Shown here in pieces: positions 51,140 to 59,866 of a DNA stretch of 64,000 bases. The stretch's first letter is position 1. Every line of letters starts with the position of its first letter. The notes under the pieces were generated by a model that made no database searches, was not told the DNA's origin, and saw nothing but the letters and a program-made list of their open reading frames with translations. Where the stretch lies: positions 1 through 64,000 of the forward strand of contig JAJFFT010000006.1 in the NCBI GenBank assembly GCA_021776525.1, given 5' to 3'. The position numbers and the translations under genes were made by a program. This stretch comes from Robiginitomaculum sp. (GTDB lineage Bacteria > Pseudomonadota > Alphaproteobacteria > Caulobacterales > Maricaulaceae).

Positions 51140-51619
51140 ATGACCAAACATCGCCCGCTCGATCAAACTGACCATAAAATACTGACCATTTTGCAAGCCC
51201 ATGGCCGTCTCAGTAATGTTATGCTGGCCAAGCGCGTCAATCTGTCACCAACCCCCTGCATGCATCGGGTGCGGCAATTGGAAGAGGCCGGTTACATCAC
51301 TGGCTATAAGGCGGTGCTGGACCCGGAGGCTCTGGGCCTGAATGTCTGTGCCTTTGTGCTGATCAAGCTGGATCGCAATACACGCGATCAGGCCGAGGCC
51401 TTTGAGCAGGCCATTGCCGCCATTCCCGAAGCCAGCGAATATTATTCCACCGCCGGCACTCATGATTATATGCTAAAAATTTATGCCCGCGACCTTCGCG
51501 CATACCAGCAGGTTATCAACGACAAAATTGCCACTTTGCCATTTATTGATGATGTCCAGTCGACCATCATTCTGGCTGAAACACACACCCTAGGCGGCCT
51601 CATACAAGAGGCCGGGTAA
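51140..51619 (+). CDS. Lrp/AsnC-family regulator, KynR-like by position
   Basis: A protein of 159 residues. The helix-turn-helix domain is LDQTDHKILTILQAHGRLSNVMLAKRVNLSPTPCMHRVRQLEEAGYI. The RAM effector domain follows (CAFVLIKLDRN to AGTHDYMLKIYARDL), with the usual octamer-forming strands. Its divergence from tryptophan 2,3-dioxygenase suggests that kynurenine or tryptophan is the effector, as for Pseudomonas KynR. That is inference from context. The dyad at 51086-51100 is its likely binding site. Confidence 0.92.
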   Translation: MTKHRPLDQTDHKILTILQAHGRLSNVMLAKRVNLSPTPCMHRVRQLEEAGYITGYKAVLDPEALGLNVCAFVLIKLDRNTRDQAEAFEQAIAAIPEASEYYSTAGTHDYMLKIYARDLRAYQQVINDKIATLPFIDDVQSTIILAETHTLGGLIQEAG

Positions 51620-51633
51620 AACCAAAAATGGCT

Positions 51634-51655
51634 TTGTCACATAAGCTTCACAAAA
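51634..51655 (+). promoter_or_regulatory. Candidate PHO box upstream of pstC
   Basis: TTGTCAC-ATAA-GCTTCAC-AAAA consists of two 11-bp units sharing TCACA-AA, close to the PhoB site CTGTCAT-AAAT-CTGTCAC. It lies about 60 bp before the pstC start, and TAGGCT (51657-51662) could be the -10 box. Since phoB is the last gene of the operon, autoactivation under phosphate starvation is expected. Confidence 0.5.
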
Positions 51656-51711
51656 CTAGGCTATGGCCAGTGCAGAAACGATAATATGCGTTCAAGACAC
51701 GAGATATTTCA

Positions 51712-53097
51712 GTGCAGAACCTTCTTCCTCTGGCCATGGCGGCACTTGTTGTCCTTACCCTGATTGCCTGGTTTCACGGGCGAAACCGGGCCGTCGCCAG
51801 TGCCGGGGTGCATCCGTCTGCTCTGCACTCTCTGCCTGGTTATTCAGGGGCTTATCTGGCCATCTGGGCGGGACTGCCGGCCTTTCTCATATTGGCGTTG
51901 TTTGGACTTTTCGGTAATTTGGTTGTTGACCAGTTATTACGCCACGCTTTGCCGCAAGATATTCGCGCCCTGCCGGTCGAACAATTAGAGCTTTTTGTAC
52001 GCAATGCCCGCGCTCTGGCGGTAGGTGGAACGGCCAGCGAAACCTCACCAGCCTTGCTGGATGCAGCCCAAACCTATGCCAGCCTGTCTCGGCAAAGCCA
52101 TGTCGGGGTGATGGTTCTGGTGATTGCCTTGACCACGGGTGGTTTCTTTTTTGCACGGCGCCAGATCAGTGCGAAATTTCGGGCCCGCAATCATGTCGAA
52201 GCGGCGATCTTTGCTCTGCTGGTGGCCTGTTCCGCCATTGCCGTTCTCACCACTTTGGGCATTGTTCTTTCATTGTTGACCGAATCCTTGCGATTCTTTA
52301 GCCAGATCAACGCGCTGGACTTTCTGTTCGGCTTGAAATGGTCACCGCAAACGGCATTGCGCGCCGATCAGGTGGGCCAGTCCGGCTCGTTTGGGGCGGT
52401 GCCACTCTTTGCCGGAACATTTCTGATCACCCTGATTGCCATGGTGGTCGCCGCACCTGTGGGGCTTTATTCTGCCATCTATCTTTCTGAATACGCCAAG
52501 CCTTCCACCCGCCGCATAGTCAAACCAATTCTGGAAATTCTGGCCGGCGTTCCGACTGTTGTTTACGGCTTTTTTGCGCTTTTGACCGTCGGGCCATTCA
52601 TTCGCCAGACCGCCGAAGCGGTTGGCCTTGGAGCACAAACCCAAAGCGCCTTGTCGGCCGGGCTGGTGATGGGCATTATGATTATCCCGTTTGTTTCATC
52701 TCTCTCGGATGATGTGATCAATGCCGTTCCTCAGGCTTTGCGCGATGGCTCCTATGCCATGGGCGCCACCCAGGCCGAAACGGTTCGCAATGTGGTGTTT
52801 CCCGCTGCCTTGCCTGGTATTATGGGGGCATTATTGCTGGCCGTCAGCCGCGCCATTGGCGAAACCATGATCGTTGTTATGGCCGCCGGGCAAAGCGCCA
52901 ACCTGACCGCCAACCCGCTGGAACCGGTGACCACCGTGACAGTGCAGATTGTCACCTTGTTGACCGGCGATCAGGAATTCGACAGCGCCAAAACCCTTTC
53001 GGCATTTGCGCTGGGGCTGGTTCTGTTTGTGATTACTTTGGGCCTGAACATCATCTCGCTACGCGTTGTGCGTAAATATCGGGAACGTTATGACTGA
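51712..53097 (+). CDS. pstC: Phosphate ABC transporter permease PstC (long form)
   Basis: A 461-residue membrane protein, about 140 longer than Escherichia coli PstC. The extra part is N-terminal: helices at about 5-20 and 42-70, a soluble segment (about 75-120), and a further helix. The permease core starts near residue 170. The coupling region EAA loop is visible in DDVINAVPQALRDGSYAMGATQAETV, and SLLTESLRFF and IYLSEYAKPSTRRIVKPILEILAGVPTVVYG are PstC marks. It starts with GTG. Together with PstA it forms the membrane channel. It is the first gene of the pst-pho operon; pstS is not in the window. Confidence 0.93.
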   Translation: MQNLLPLAMAALVVLTLIAWFHGRNRAVASAGVHPSALHSLPGYSGAYLAIWAGLPAFLILALFGLFGNLVVDQLLRHALPQDIRALPVEQLELFVRNARALAVGGTASETSPALLDAAQTYASLSRQSHVGVMVLVIALTTGGFFFARRQISAKFRARNHVEAAIFALLVACSAIAVLTTLGIVLSLLTESLRFFSQINALDFLFGLKWSPQTALRADQVGQSGSFGAVPLFAGTFLITLIAMVVAAPVGLYSAIYLSEYAKPSTRRIVKPILEILAGVPTVVYGFFALLTVGPFIRQTAEAVGLGAQTQSALSAGLVMGIMIIPFVSSLSDDVINAVPQALRDGSYAMGATQAETVRNVVFPAALPGIMGALLLAVSRAIGETMIVVMAAGQSANLTANPLEPVTTVTVQIVTLLTGDQEFDSAKTLSAFALGLVLFVITLGLNIISLRVVRKYRERYD

Positions 53098-54811
53098 ACC
53101 TGTCAAACCTCTGTCCACCAAGGTCCGCATTGCAGCCTCTTTGCCCCGGCGTTACCGCGCCGAGCAACGCTTTCGCCTTTATGGGCGGGCGGCCATTGTG
53201 CTGGCCATCAGTGCGTTGGCGCTGTTGCTGTTTTCTGTCGGCGCGCAAGGGTTTTCGGCGTTTTCGATTTACCGCTTTAATCTGCCTTTGCACCTTGATG
53301 CTAAACTGATTGACCCCAAAGGCACTGAGGACCCCGCAATTATTGCCAAAGGCCGTTACCGCAAGCTTATTCAACAAGCCTTGAGCGATGCCTTTCCGGA
53401 CGTGCGCAGTCGCAAGGACAAGCGCCAGCTTTATGCTCTTTCAACCGGTTTGAATTCTGTATCCTTGCGCAATCGCGTCGTAGAAGACCCAAGCCTGATT
53501 GGCACCGCAATACGCTATACCGCACCCTTGTCTGATGACCTTGACCTTTATTTGAAGGGCGAGATCACCCAGCGGCATTTCACCAATGAGGCCACGCCCT
53601 TAACGATCGATCAGGGCCCTGCCAAAATCCTGACTTTGAGCGGATCGCCAGACACGTTTTCTGCAATCATGGATCAGCTGCGCCGGTCCCGCCACAAAGC
53701 TGCAACACGACTGGATGCACAGGCCGCAAAATTGCGTGAAAACCTGCAAACCGCCACCGCCGAGGTGGCCAAAATTCAGACAACCCGGATTGAAGAACTG
53801 GCCACCAAAGCAGATACCATGCGCAAGGATGCCAATGCAGCAACATTGACGCTAGGCGCAAATGATCCCTCCATCTTATTGGGCTTTCATAAGGGCTTCA
53901 TCAAAGCCACAGAGATCTCACCACACAGCCTGAGCGGGAAGGTTTTACGCCCTCCCACCAGCATGCAGGATGTGCAAAACTGGCGCGTTCTGCGGCTCGA
54001 CCTTCCTGAACGTGCCCGCCGGGTCAGCGACCAACAGGCCGTTTGGGCCGAGAGCCTGCTACAGGCCGGGTTCTTAAAACGCAGCTTCAACGCGGTATTT
54101 TTTACAAATGCCGACAGTCGCGAGCCGGAACTGGCCGGCATTGCCGGGGCCATGGTTGGCTCTATCCTGACCTTGCTGGCCACCATGTTGGCGGCTGTTC
54201 CTATCGGCATATTGGCGGCCATCTATCTGGAGGAGTTTGCCCCCAAAAACCGCCTGACCGATTTTATCGAGGTCAATATTAACAATCTGGCCGCCGTGCC
54301 GTCGATTATTTTTGGTCTGCTTGGGCTGGCGGTATTCTTGAACATGTTTCACATGCCGCGCTCGGCCCCGCTGGTGGGTGGTCTGGTGCTGGCCCTTATG
54401 ACCCTGCCGGTAATCATTATTGCCTCGCGCGCCGCCATCAAGGCTGTGCCGCCATCGATCCGCGAAGCGGCGCTGGGTGTCGGGGCCTCAAAAACTCAGA
54501 CCGTGTTTGACCATGTCCTGCCACTGGCCGCGCCCGGAATTCTGACCGGCACCATTATAGGTCTGGCCCGCGCCCTTGGTGAAACCGCACCCTTGTTGAT
54601 GATCGGCATGGTGGCCTTTATAGCCGATATACCAAAGTCCCTGTCTTCGCCCGCAACGGCCATGCCGGTACAGATTTACCTGTGGGCCAGCAGCGCGGAG
54701 CGGTCTTGGGAATCGCGCACCGCCGCAGCAATCATCATATTGCTGCTGTTGATGATCGTCCTTAATCTGACCGCAGTGTTCCTGCGGCACAAATTTGAAC
54801 GGAGATGGTAG
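53090..54811 (+). CDS. pstA: Phosphate ABC transporter permease PstA (long form)
   Basis: A 573-residue protein, nearly twice the Escherichia coli length. After the first membrane helix (about 37-55) there is a large extracytoplasmic insertion (about 65-330) with a coiled stretch (RTTR/LATKADTMRKDANAA region). It corresponds to the N-terminal domain found in alphaproteobacterial PstA (DUF3333-like). The core permease follows: ILAAIYLEEFAPKNRLTDFIEVNINNLAAVPSIIFGLLGL, and the EAA loop AIKAVPPSIREAALGVGASKTQ. The start overlaps the pstC stop by 8 bp. Confidence 0.92.
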   Translation: MTEPVKPLSTKVRIAASLPRRYRAEQRFRLYGRAAIVLAISALALLLFSVGAQGFSAFSIYRFNLPLHLDAKLIDPKGTEDPAIIAKGRYRKLIQQALSDAFPDVRSRKDKRQLYALSTGLNSVSLRNRVVEDPSLIGTAIRYTAPLSDDLDLYLKGEITQRHFTNEATPLTIDQGPAKILTLSGSPDTFSAIMDQLRRSRHKAATRLDAQAAKLRENLQTATAEVAKIQTTRIEELATKADTMRKDANAATLTLGANDPSILLGFHKGFIKATEISPHSLSGKVLRPPTSMQDVQNWRVLRLDLPERARRVSDQQAVWAESLLQAGFLKRSFNAVFFTNADSREPELAGIAGAMVGSILTLLATMLAAVPIGILAAIYLEEFAPKNRLTDFIEVNINNLAAVPSIIFGLLGLAVFLNMFHMPRSAPLVGGLVLALMTLPVIIIASRAAIKAVPPSIREAALGVGASKTQTVFDHVLPLAAPGILTGTIIGLARALGETAPLLMIGMVAFIADIPKSLSSPATAMPVQIYLWASSAERSWESRTAAAIIILLLLMIVLNLTAVFLRHKFERRW

Positions 54812-55588
54812 ATGCAAGCCAAGGCTTCATCCGCACCCAAGGTTCGCGCCCGTAATGTGAATGTTTTTTATGGCAGCAAACAAGCCTTGTTTGATGTCAA
54901 TCTGGATATTCCCGATTGCAGCGTGACCTCGTTTATCGGCCCGTCTGGCTGTGGCAAATCAACGTTTTTGCGGTGTATCAACCGTATGAATGACACCATT
55001 GATATTTGCCGGGTCGAAGGCGACATCCATCTTGATGGTTTGGATATTTATGCCCGTGATGTGGACCCGGTAATTTTACGCGCCAGCGTTGGCATGGTGT
55101 TTCAAAAACCCAACCCATTCCCCAAATCCATTTATGACAATGTTGCCTATGGGCCACGTATTCATGGACTGGCCAGCAATACCGACGAGCTGGATGGTAT
55201 TGTCGAAACCTCGCTGAAACGCGCTGGTTTGTGGGACGAGGTTGCCGACCGTCTGGACGAGCCGGGCACCGGCCTGTCAGGTGGCCAGCAACAACGTCTG
55301 GTCATTGCCCGCGCCATTGCGGTACGCCCCGAAGTGATTTTGATGGACGAGCCATGTTCGGCGCTGGACCCTATTGCCACCGCGAAAATCGAGGAATTGA
55401 TTGACGATTTGCGCGCTCATTATTGTATTATCATGGTCACCCATTCCATGGCACAGGCGGCACGCGTTTCGCAAAACACAGCATTTTTCCACCTGGGAAA
55501 ACTGGTCGAGGCCGGACCGACCGAGCAAATATTCACCAACCCCAACGACACCCGCACCCAGGATTACATCACCGGACGGTTTGGTTAG
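54812..55588 (+). CDS. pstB: Phosphate ABC transporter ATPase PstB
   Basis: A protein of 258 residues, normal for PstB. Walker A is [20 protein letters not shown], the Q-loop is [20 protein letters not shown], the signature [16 protein letters not shown], and Walker [13 protein letters not shown], with the switch His in [11 protein letters not shown]. It energises phosphate import with PstC/PstA. Its ATG immediately follows the pstA stop. Confidence 0.97.
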   Translation: MQAKASSAPKVRARNVNVFYGSKQALFDVNLDIPDCSVTSFIGPSGCGKSTFLRCINRMNDTIDICRVEGDIHLDGLDIYARDVDPVILRASVGMVFQKPNPFPKSIYDNVAYGPRIHGLASNTDELDGIVETSLKRAGLWDEVADRLDEPGTGLSGGQQQRLVIARAIAVRPEVILMDEPCSALDPIATAKIEELIDDLRAHYCIIMVTHSMAQAARVSQNTAFFHLGKLVEAGPTEQIFTNPNDTRTQDYITGRFG

Positions 55589-55597
55589 GATCATAAG

Positions 55598-56293
55598 ATG
55601 ACAGAGCATATCGTAAAATCCTTTGACGATGAACTGGACGAGCTGACCGCCGAAGTGGCACGCATGGGCGGACTGGCTGAACAATTGCTCAGCGACGCCC
55701 TGGACGCCGTGGTGTCCCGCGATGGTGATCTGGCCAAAGCCATCATCAAACGCGACAAGGAAATTGACGAGCTGCAATTAGAGCTGGAACGCCGGGTAAT
55801 CCTGCTCCTGGCTTTGCGACAGCCCATGGCCGCCGATTTGCGCCGCACCTTCAGCGCCCTGAAAATTTCGGGCGATCTGGAACGTATTGGCGATCTGGCC
55901 AAGAACATGGCCAAGCGCGCCCTGATCCTCAACGAATCAAAGCCCATGTCCCTGACCCGCAGCGTGCATCGCATGGGCCATGTGGTCGGCAATATGCTGA
56001 AAGATGTGTTGGACGCCTATACCACGGCCGATGTTGATCTGGCTGTTGATGTCTGGCACCGTGATGAAGAAATTGACGCCCATTATAACAGCCTGTTTCG
56101 CGAATTGCTGACCTATATGATGGAAGATTCAAAAACCATTACCACCTGCACGCATTTGCTGTTCATGGCCAAAAACCTCGAACGTATAGGCGATCACAGC
56201 ACCAATATTGCCGAAAATGTTCATTATCTTGTCACCGGCGAAGAGCTTTCCGAAGCGCGCAAAAGCGCCACAAAATACAAGAAGAAGAAATGA
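55598..56293 (+). CDS. phoU: Phosphate signalling protein PhoU
   Basis: A protein of 231 residues made of two PhoU three-helix repeats. The first is LDELTAEVARMGGLAEQLLSDAL followed by KRDKEIDELQLELERRVI, and the second MLKDVLDAYTTADVDLAVDVWHRDEEIDAHY. The metal-binding ExxxD patterns (KEIDELQ, DEEIDAHY) are intact. It damps PhoB activation when phosphate is plentiful, via PhoR and the Pst transporter. It overlaps phoB by 4 bp. The C-terminus is Lys-rich. Confidence 0.95.
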   Translation: MTEHIVKSFDDELDELTAEVARMGGLAEQLLSDALDAVVSRDGDLAKAIIKRDKEIDELQLELERRVILLLALRQPMAADLRRTFSALKISGDLERIGDLAKNMAKRALILNESKPMSLTRSVHRMGHVVGNMLKDVLDAYTTADVDLAVDVWHRDEEIDAHYNSLFRELLTYMMEDSKTITTCTHLLFMAKNLERIGDHSTNIAENVHYLVTGEELSEARKSATKYKKKK

Positions 56294-56976
56294 AACCCTA
56301 TGTGCTGATTGTCGAAGACGAAGACGCTCTGGCGACACTGTTGCACTATAATCTCGAACAAGAGGGCTATGACGCCGCCATCGCCCATGATGGCGAAGAG
56401 GCCCTCTTGATGGTGGCCGAACGCAAACCCGACCTTCTGGTGCTCGACTGGATGTTGCCCAAACTGTCGGGTCTGGAGGTCTGCCGGTGCCTGCGCGCCG
56501 CCAAAGCCAACGCCGATATTGCCATTATCATGCTGACCGCGCGCGGCGATGAGCCCGAACGTATTCGCGGGCTGGATACCGGTGCCGATGATTATATCAC
56601 CAAGCCGTTTTCCGTGACTGAATTGCTGGCCCGCCTTCGCGCCGTGTTGCGCCGCGTCCATCCAACGCTGATCGACGAAACGCTGACTTGTCGCGATATT
56701 GTGCTTGACCGGGCGACCCGCAAAGTCACCCGCAAGGGACAAGAGGTTCCTTTGGGCCCAACCGAGTTTCGCCTGCTGGAACACTTCATTGCTCAGCCGG
56801 GCCGGGTCTTCAGCCGGGCGCAATTGATGGATGCGATATGGGGCACCGAAGTTGACGTTGAAATACGCACCGTCGACGTCCATGTGGGCCGTTTGCGCAA
56901 AACCTTAAATGCCAATCATCCTTATGATGCCATTCGTACTGTACGCTCTGCCGGCTATGCTTTGCGTGCCGATTAA
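56290..56976 (+). CDS. phoB: Phosphate regulon response regulator PhoB
   Basis: A protein of 228 residues. The receiver domain has the acidic pair EDEDA at 9-13, phospho-Asp53 in LLVLDWMLPKLSG, and Lys in YITKPFS. The winged-helix OmpR-type domain (about 130-228) has PLGPTEFRLLEHFIAQPGRVFSRAQL and VEIRTVDVHVGRLRKTL. It activates the pst genes and other phosphate-starvation genes through PHO boxes. The sensor phoR is not in this window. It overlaps phoU by 4 bp and ends the operon. Confidence 0.96.
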   Translation: MKPYVLIVEDEDALATLLHYNLEQEGYDAAIAHDGEEALLMVAERKPDLLVLDWMLPKLSGLEVCRCLRAAKANADIAIIMLTARGDEPERIRGLDTGADDYITKPFSVTELLARLRAVLRRVHPTLIDETLTCRDIVLDRATRKVTRKGQEVPLGPTEFRLLEHFIAQPGRVFSRAQLMDAIWGTEVDVEIRTVDVHVGRLRKTLNANHPYDAIRTVRSAGYALRAD

Positions 56977-57065
56977 GCCTGCCAGAACAATTCAAATGCG
57001 CAGAGTATAAAACGCTTTTCCATGGCGGGGACAGCCTCGCTTTATCCCCGCTATTAGCCAGCACC
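56977..57065. other. Spacer after phoB with a hairpin lacking a T-tract
   Basis: GCGGGGA (57025-57031) pairs with TCCCCGC (57045-57051) around a 13-base loop, but no T-run follows, so intrinsic termination is doubtful. The hairpin directly precedes the phased array of copy B. Nothing else is recognisable here. Confidence 0.4.
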
Positions 57066-57380
57066 ATAAGGGGCAATAAGGCATATTCAAGGAACACATA
57101 AGGGACTGATAAGGGACGCTTAAGGGTCAATTGCGGGATAATCTGAGGGTCAATAAGGGACCGTTTTTGACCCTTGCATCGTTGTCCACGGGATAAGTTA
57201 ACCCGGTCCCCATCTTAGCGCCATTGTGAATATTCACACGCCTTATGCAGCCCGGATCACGCCCTAAATAACAAGGATGTGCATATCTCAAATTTATCCC
57301 ATACCGGTCAAACTGGCGTATAGTTTGCCCCTCTTTCGAGACTAACTTGGCGCGCACCTCAAGATGAGGACAGAGTGTTA
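57066..57380 (+). repeat. Composite intergenic element, copy B (phased AAGGG array plus conserved boxes)
   Basis: Nine G-tracts, mostly in the context TAAGGG, begin at 57070, 57080, 57091, 57102, 57113, 57124, 57135, 57147 and 57157. The spacing is 10-12 bp with a run of exactly 11. Then follow CCGTTTTTGACCCTT (57161-57175), GTTGTCCACGG (57181-57191), TTATCCCATACCGG (57294-57307), GTATAGTTT (57318-57326) and CGCACCTCAAGATGAGG (57352-57368). All recur in order on the minus strand at 22150-21770. No ORF of note is present. Units are too short and degenerate for CRISPR. Function is unknown. Confidence 0.7.
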
Positions 57381-57444
57381 TAAACACCAGATCATTACAG
57401 CGGCCCGGCTGGCGATAAACCGATAAGCACCGTAAAATACTTCC

Positions 57445-58368
57445 ATGACGTATAGCCCGACCAAAACCATTCCCTTTACCGGCTCACCGCTGAACCGTTG
57501 CGAAAACCTGCGCCGGGACCCGGCCGCCATGGAGGCCCTGCGCCAAAGCGACCGGGCCTTGTTTGTCCCCTTTTGGCGTGATCAGGTTTTTGTGCTCAGC
57601 AATGGCACCCCGGCGGTGCTGAACGGCGCGGCATTGCAAGATCTGAATGTCCAGAACCCTGGCCCGGTTTTGCTGGGCACCCAGGGCAAAAACGACCAGC
57701 CCTGGTTTGCCTTTTTGATAGACGAGCACGAAGACTGTACAGATGATTTCCCCCTGACCGGACTTGGAGAATGGACAAATTTGCGCACTGCGGCGCCGCT
57801 GTTTTCCGCCGCTGATCTTGCCGTTATCGGGCGCGCCACCGCATTGCTGGGCTGGCATAACCGCCACCGGTTTTGCGCCAATTGCGGCACGCTGACCACC
57901 GCCGCCGAAGGTGGTATTAAACGTGAATGCGACAATTGTGGCACCGAACATTTTCCCCGCACAGACCCGGTGGTGATCATGCTGGCCGAACGCGACGATC
58001 ACTGCCTGATGGGGCGTCAGGCCGGATGGCCCGAGAACACCTATTCGGCGCTGGCCGGTTTTGTTGAACAGGGCGAAAGTCTGGAAGAAGCCTGCGCCCG
58101 CGAGGTGGGCGAAGAAGCCGGCGTGACGATCGGCGCGGTGCGTTATGTGCTCAGCCAGCCCTGGCCGTTTCCCTCGTCCTTGATGATTGGCCTGATTGCA
58201 CAAGGTTTGAGCGAAGAGATCACTTTGGATGACGAATTGGAGGACGCGCGCTGGTTTTCCCGTGATGATGTGCGCGCCATGCTGGCCGGGACTCATGCGC
58301 AATTTCATGCACCGATGAGTTTTTCAGCGGCCCACCATTTGCTTAAAGAATGGTCCGACGAGGGCTAA
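57445..58368 (+). CDS. nudC: NAD(+) diphosphatase / decapping NUDIX hydrolase NudC
   Basis: A protein of 307 residues. The N-terminal domain is variable. The zinc ribbon has four cysteines, FCANCGTLT and CDNCGTEHFPR. The NUDIX box GFVEQGESLEEACAREVGEEAGV is complete, and the NudC-specific motif SQPWPFPSSLMIG follows. It hydrolyses NADH/NAD and removes NAD caps from RNA. ATG is at 57445, about 70 bp after the composite element. It converges with the AhpD-like gene. Confidence 0.95.
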   Translation: MTYSPTKTIPFTGSPLNRCENLRRDPAAMEALRQSDRALFVPFWRDQVFVLSNGTPAVLNGAALQDLNVQNPGPVLLGTQGKNDQPWFAFLIDEHEDCTDDFPLTGLGEWTNLRTAAPLFSAADLAVIGRATALLGWHNRHRFCANCGTLTTAAEGGIKRECDNCGTEHFPRTDPVVIMLAERDDHCLMGRQAGWPENTYSALAGFVEQGESLEEACAREVGEEAGVTIGAVRYVLSQPWPFPSSLMIGLIAQGLSEEITLDDELEDARWFSRDDVRAMLAGTHAQFHAPMSFSAAHHLLKEWSDEG

Positions 58369-58385
58369 GCCACCGACCAGATAAA

Positions 58386-58940
58386 TTATTCCACCGGGGT
58401 CCATTTATTGATGACAAAGCTGGCATCTACTGGCGTTTCAGCAATATGATTGGCGTAATTAGAGAGGGTTTTCAGAGAGATACCCAAAATTACCTCGAAG
58501 ACATTGGCCTTGGTATAACCAGCGTCCAAAAACGCGCTGACATCATCGGCGCCGACTTCGCCGCGCCGGGTGACGACCTTTTGGGTAAATTCGCGCAAGG
58601 CTTCCAGATGGTCGTCGTCAATCTCTTCATCATCGCGCACCGCCATAATCGCATGACCCGGCAGGCCCGCAACTTTGGCCAGACCGGTATGGGCGGCAAC
58701 ACAATATTTGCAGGTATTTTCAACCGATGCAGTCAACAGCACCAAATGCTTTTCTGCCGGGGCCAGCGAAGATTTGATGAAAATCTCGGACAACGTCATA
58801 TAACCTTCCAGCGCCGCCGGGCTTTCGGCCAGTTCGCCCAGAAGGTTTGGCACCGCCCCAAAGGCGGCTTTGGATTTGGACAAAAATGGCCGCGAACCTT
58901 CAGGGGCATTGGTTTCATTGTAAATATTAAATTTGGTCAT
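58386..58940 (-). CDS. Carboxymuconolactone decarboxylase/AhpD-like protein
   Basis: A 184-residue helical protein. The redox-type motif CKYC with a nearby His (NTCKYCVAAHTGLAKVAG) is the AhpD/CMD signature for peroxidase-like thiol chemistry. FEVILGISLKTLSNYANHIAETPVD is the family's end. ATG at 58940 has GGAGAAA upstream; the frame is open to 59000 but without a ribosome binding site. Function is probably antioxidant defence; the partner peroxidase is not visible. Confidence 0.88.
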   Translation of the reverse strand: MTKFNIYNETNAPEGSRPFLSKSKAAFGAVPNLLGELAESPAALEGYMTLSEIFIKSSLAPAEKHLVLLTASVENTCKYCVAAHTGLAKVAGLPGHAIMAVRDDEEIDDDHLEALREFTQKVVTRRGEVGADDVSAFLDAGYTKANVFEVILGISLKTLSNYANHIAETPVDASFVINKWTPVE

Positions 58941-59029
58941 CAATTTCTCCGCTTTGTGCTTACCGTCAGGTGGGAAGGCCCACTGGCCTGCACCAGTCAT
59001 TGGTGATCACATATGTGTGTCTGAGCCGT

Positions 59030-59866
59030 TCAGATACGAAACGGGTCAGCCTCATAGGTGCCCAGCATTTTGATCTTTACCGAATAAAATGCCAATTCTT
59101 CCATAGCCAGTTCCAATGCGTGCTCGTCCGGGTGGGCCGCAACATCGGCATAAAACCGTGTGGCGGTAAACGAGCCGCCCAGCTGGTAACTTTCCAGCTT
59201 GGTCATATTCACCCCATTGGTTGCAAACCCGCCCATCGCCTTGTAAAGCGCCGCCGGGATATTGCGCACCTGAAACACAAAACTGGTCACAAAATCCGTG
59301 TTTTCATCATAAGCCGGAACCGGTGCATCGCGCGACATTACCAAAAATCGCGTCGCATTATGGCTGGCGTCTTCAATGTTTTCGGCCAATATATCCAGAC
59401 CGTAAATCTCTGCGGCCAGTTTCGAAGCCACAGCTGCATCTTCGGGGTTACCCAGTTCGGCAATCATTTTGGCAGCGCCGGCGGTGTCCTGGGCGTGGGC
59501 CGCCTTGATCCCAAAGCTGTGCAGGCTGAGTCGGCATTGACCCAGAGCCATAATATGACTGTGCGCGCGTTTTACAGAACCCAGCTCAGCCCCTGGAACA
59601 CCCATCAGAAAATGGTGGATGGGCAGAAATTTTTCTGCCTCGATACGTAAATGTGATTCGGGCAACAGATAATGAATATCGGCCACCCGCCCGGCCAGGG
59701 TGTTTTCTACCGGGATCATCGCCTTATCGGCATACCCATCGGCAACGGCACTGAAGGCCTCTTCGAATGAATGACAGGGCATGGGCTCCATATCAGGATA
59801 GTTTACGATACAGGCCTGATTAGAATAAGCGCCCGGTTCTCCCTGATAGGCAATTTTCTGTTTCAT
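59030..59866 (-). CDS. pheA: Prephenate dehydratase
   Basis: A 278-residue monofunctional enzyme without a chorismate mutase domain. IAYQGEPGAYSNQACIVNYPD opens the periplasmic-binding-like catalytic fold, SFEEAFSAVADGYADKAMIPVENTLAGRV holds the conserved catalytic region, and NATRFLVMSRD the TRF motif. The regulatory ACT domain (about 195-278) contains LESYQLGGSFTATRFYADV and probably binds phenylalanine. It converts prephenate to phenylpyruvate. It overlaps kdsB by 4 bp. Confidence 0.94.
   Translation of the reverse strand: MKQKIAYQGEPGAYSNQACIVNYPDMEPMPCHSFEEAFSAVADGYADKAMIPVENTLAGRVADIHYLLPESHLRIEAEKFLPIHHFLMGVPGAELGSVKRAHSHIMALGQCRLSLHSFGIKAAHAQDTAGAAKMIAELGNPEDAAVASKLAAEIYGLDILAENIEDASHNATRFLVMSRDAPVPAYDENTDFVTSFVFQVRNIPAALYKAMGGFATNGVNMTKLESYQLGGSFTATRFYADVAAHPDEHALELAMEELAFYSVKIKMLGTYEADPFRI

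Noticed and set aside
52341-52345. Missing pstS as evidence of a broken pst operon
   Set aside because: All present genes are intact and tightly spaced. In many alphaproteobacteria pstS lies elsewhere, so absence from the window is not evidence of loss.
57025-57051. Intrinsic terminator after phoB
   Set aside because: The hairpin is followed by CTATTAGCC with no T-run.
57066-57163. CRISPR array
   Set aside because: Units are only about 11 bp, degenerate and without unique spacers of 25-40 bp; no cas genes are nearby.
57066-57163. Tandem PHO boxes for the pho regulon because of the 11-bp period
   Set aside because: PhoB units have a TGTCA core, whereas the units here are TAAGGG-based. The array lies downstream of phoB, and copy A has no phosphate gene nearby.
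56977-57444. Chromosomal replication origin
   Set aside because: DnaA-like boxes are few and degenerate, no AT-rich unwinding region stands out, and neighbours (phoB, nudC) are not origin-linked genes such as hemE or dnaA.
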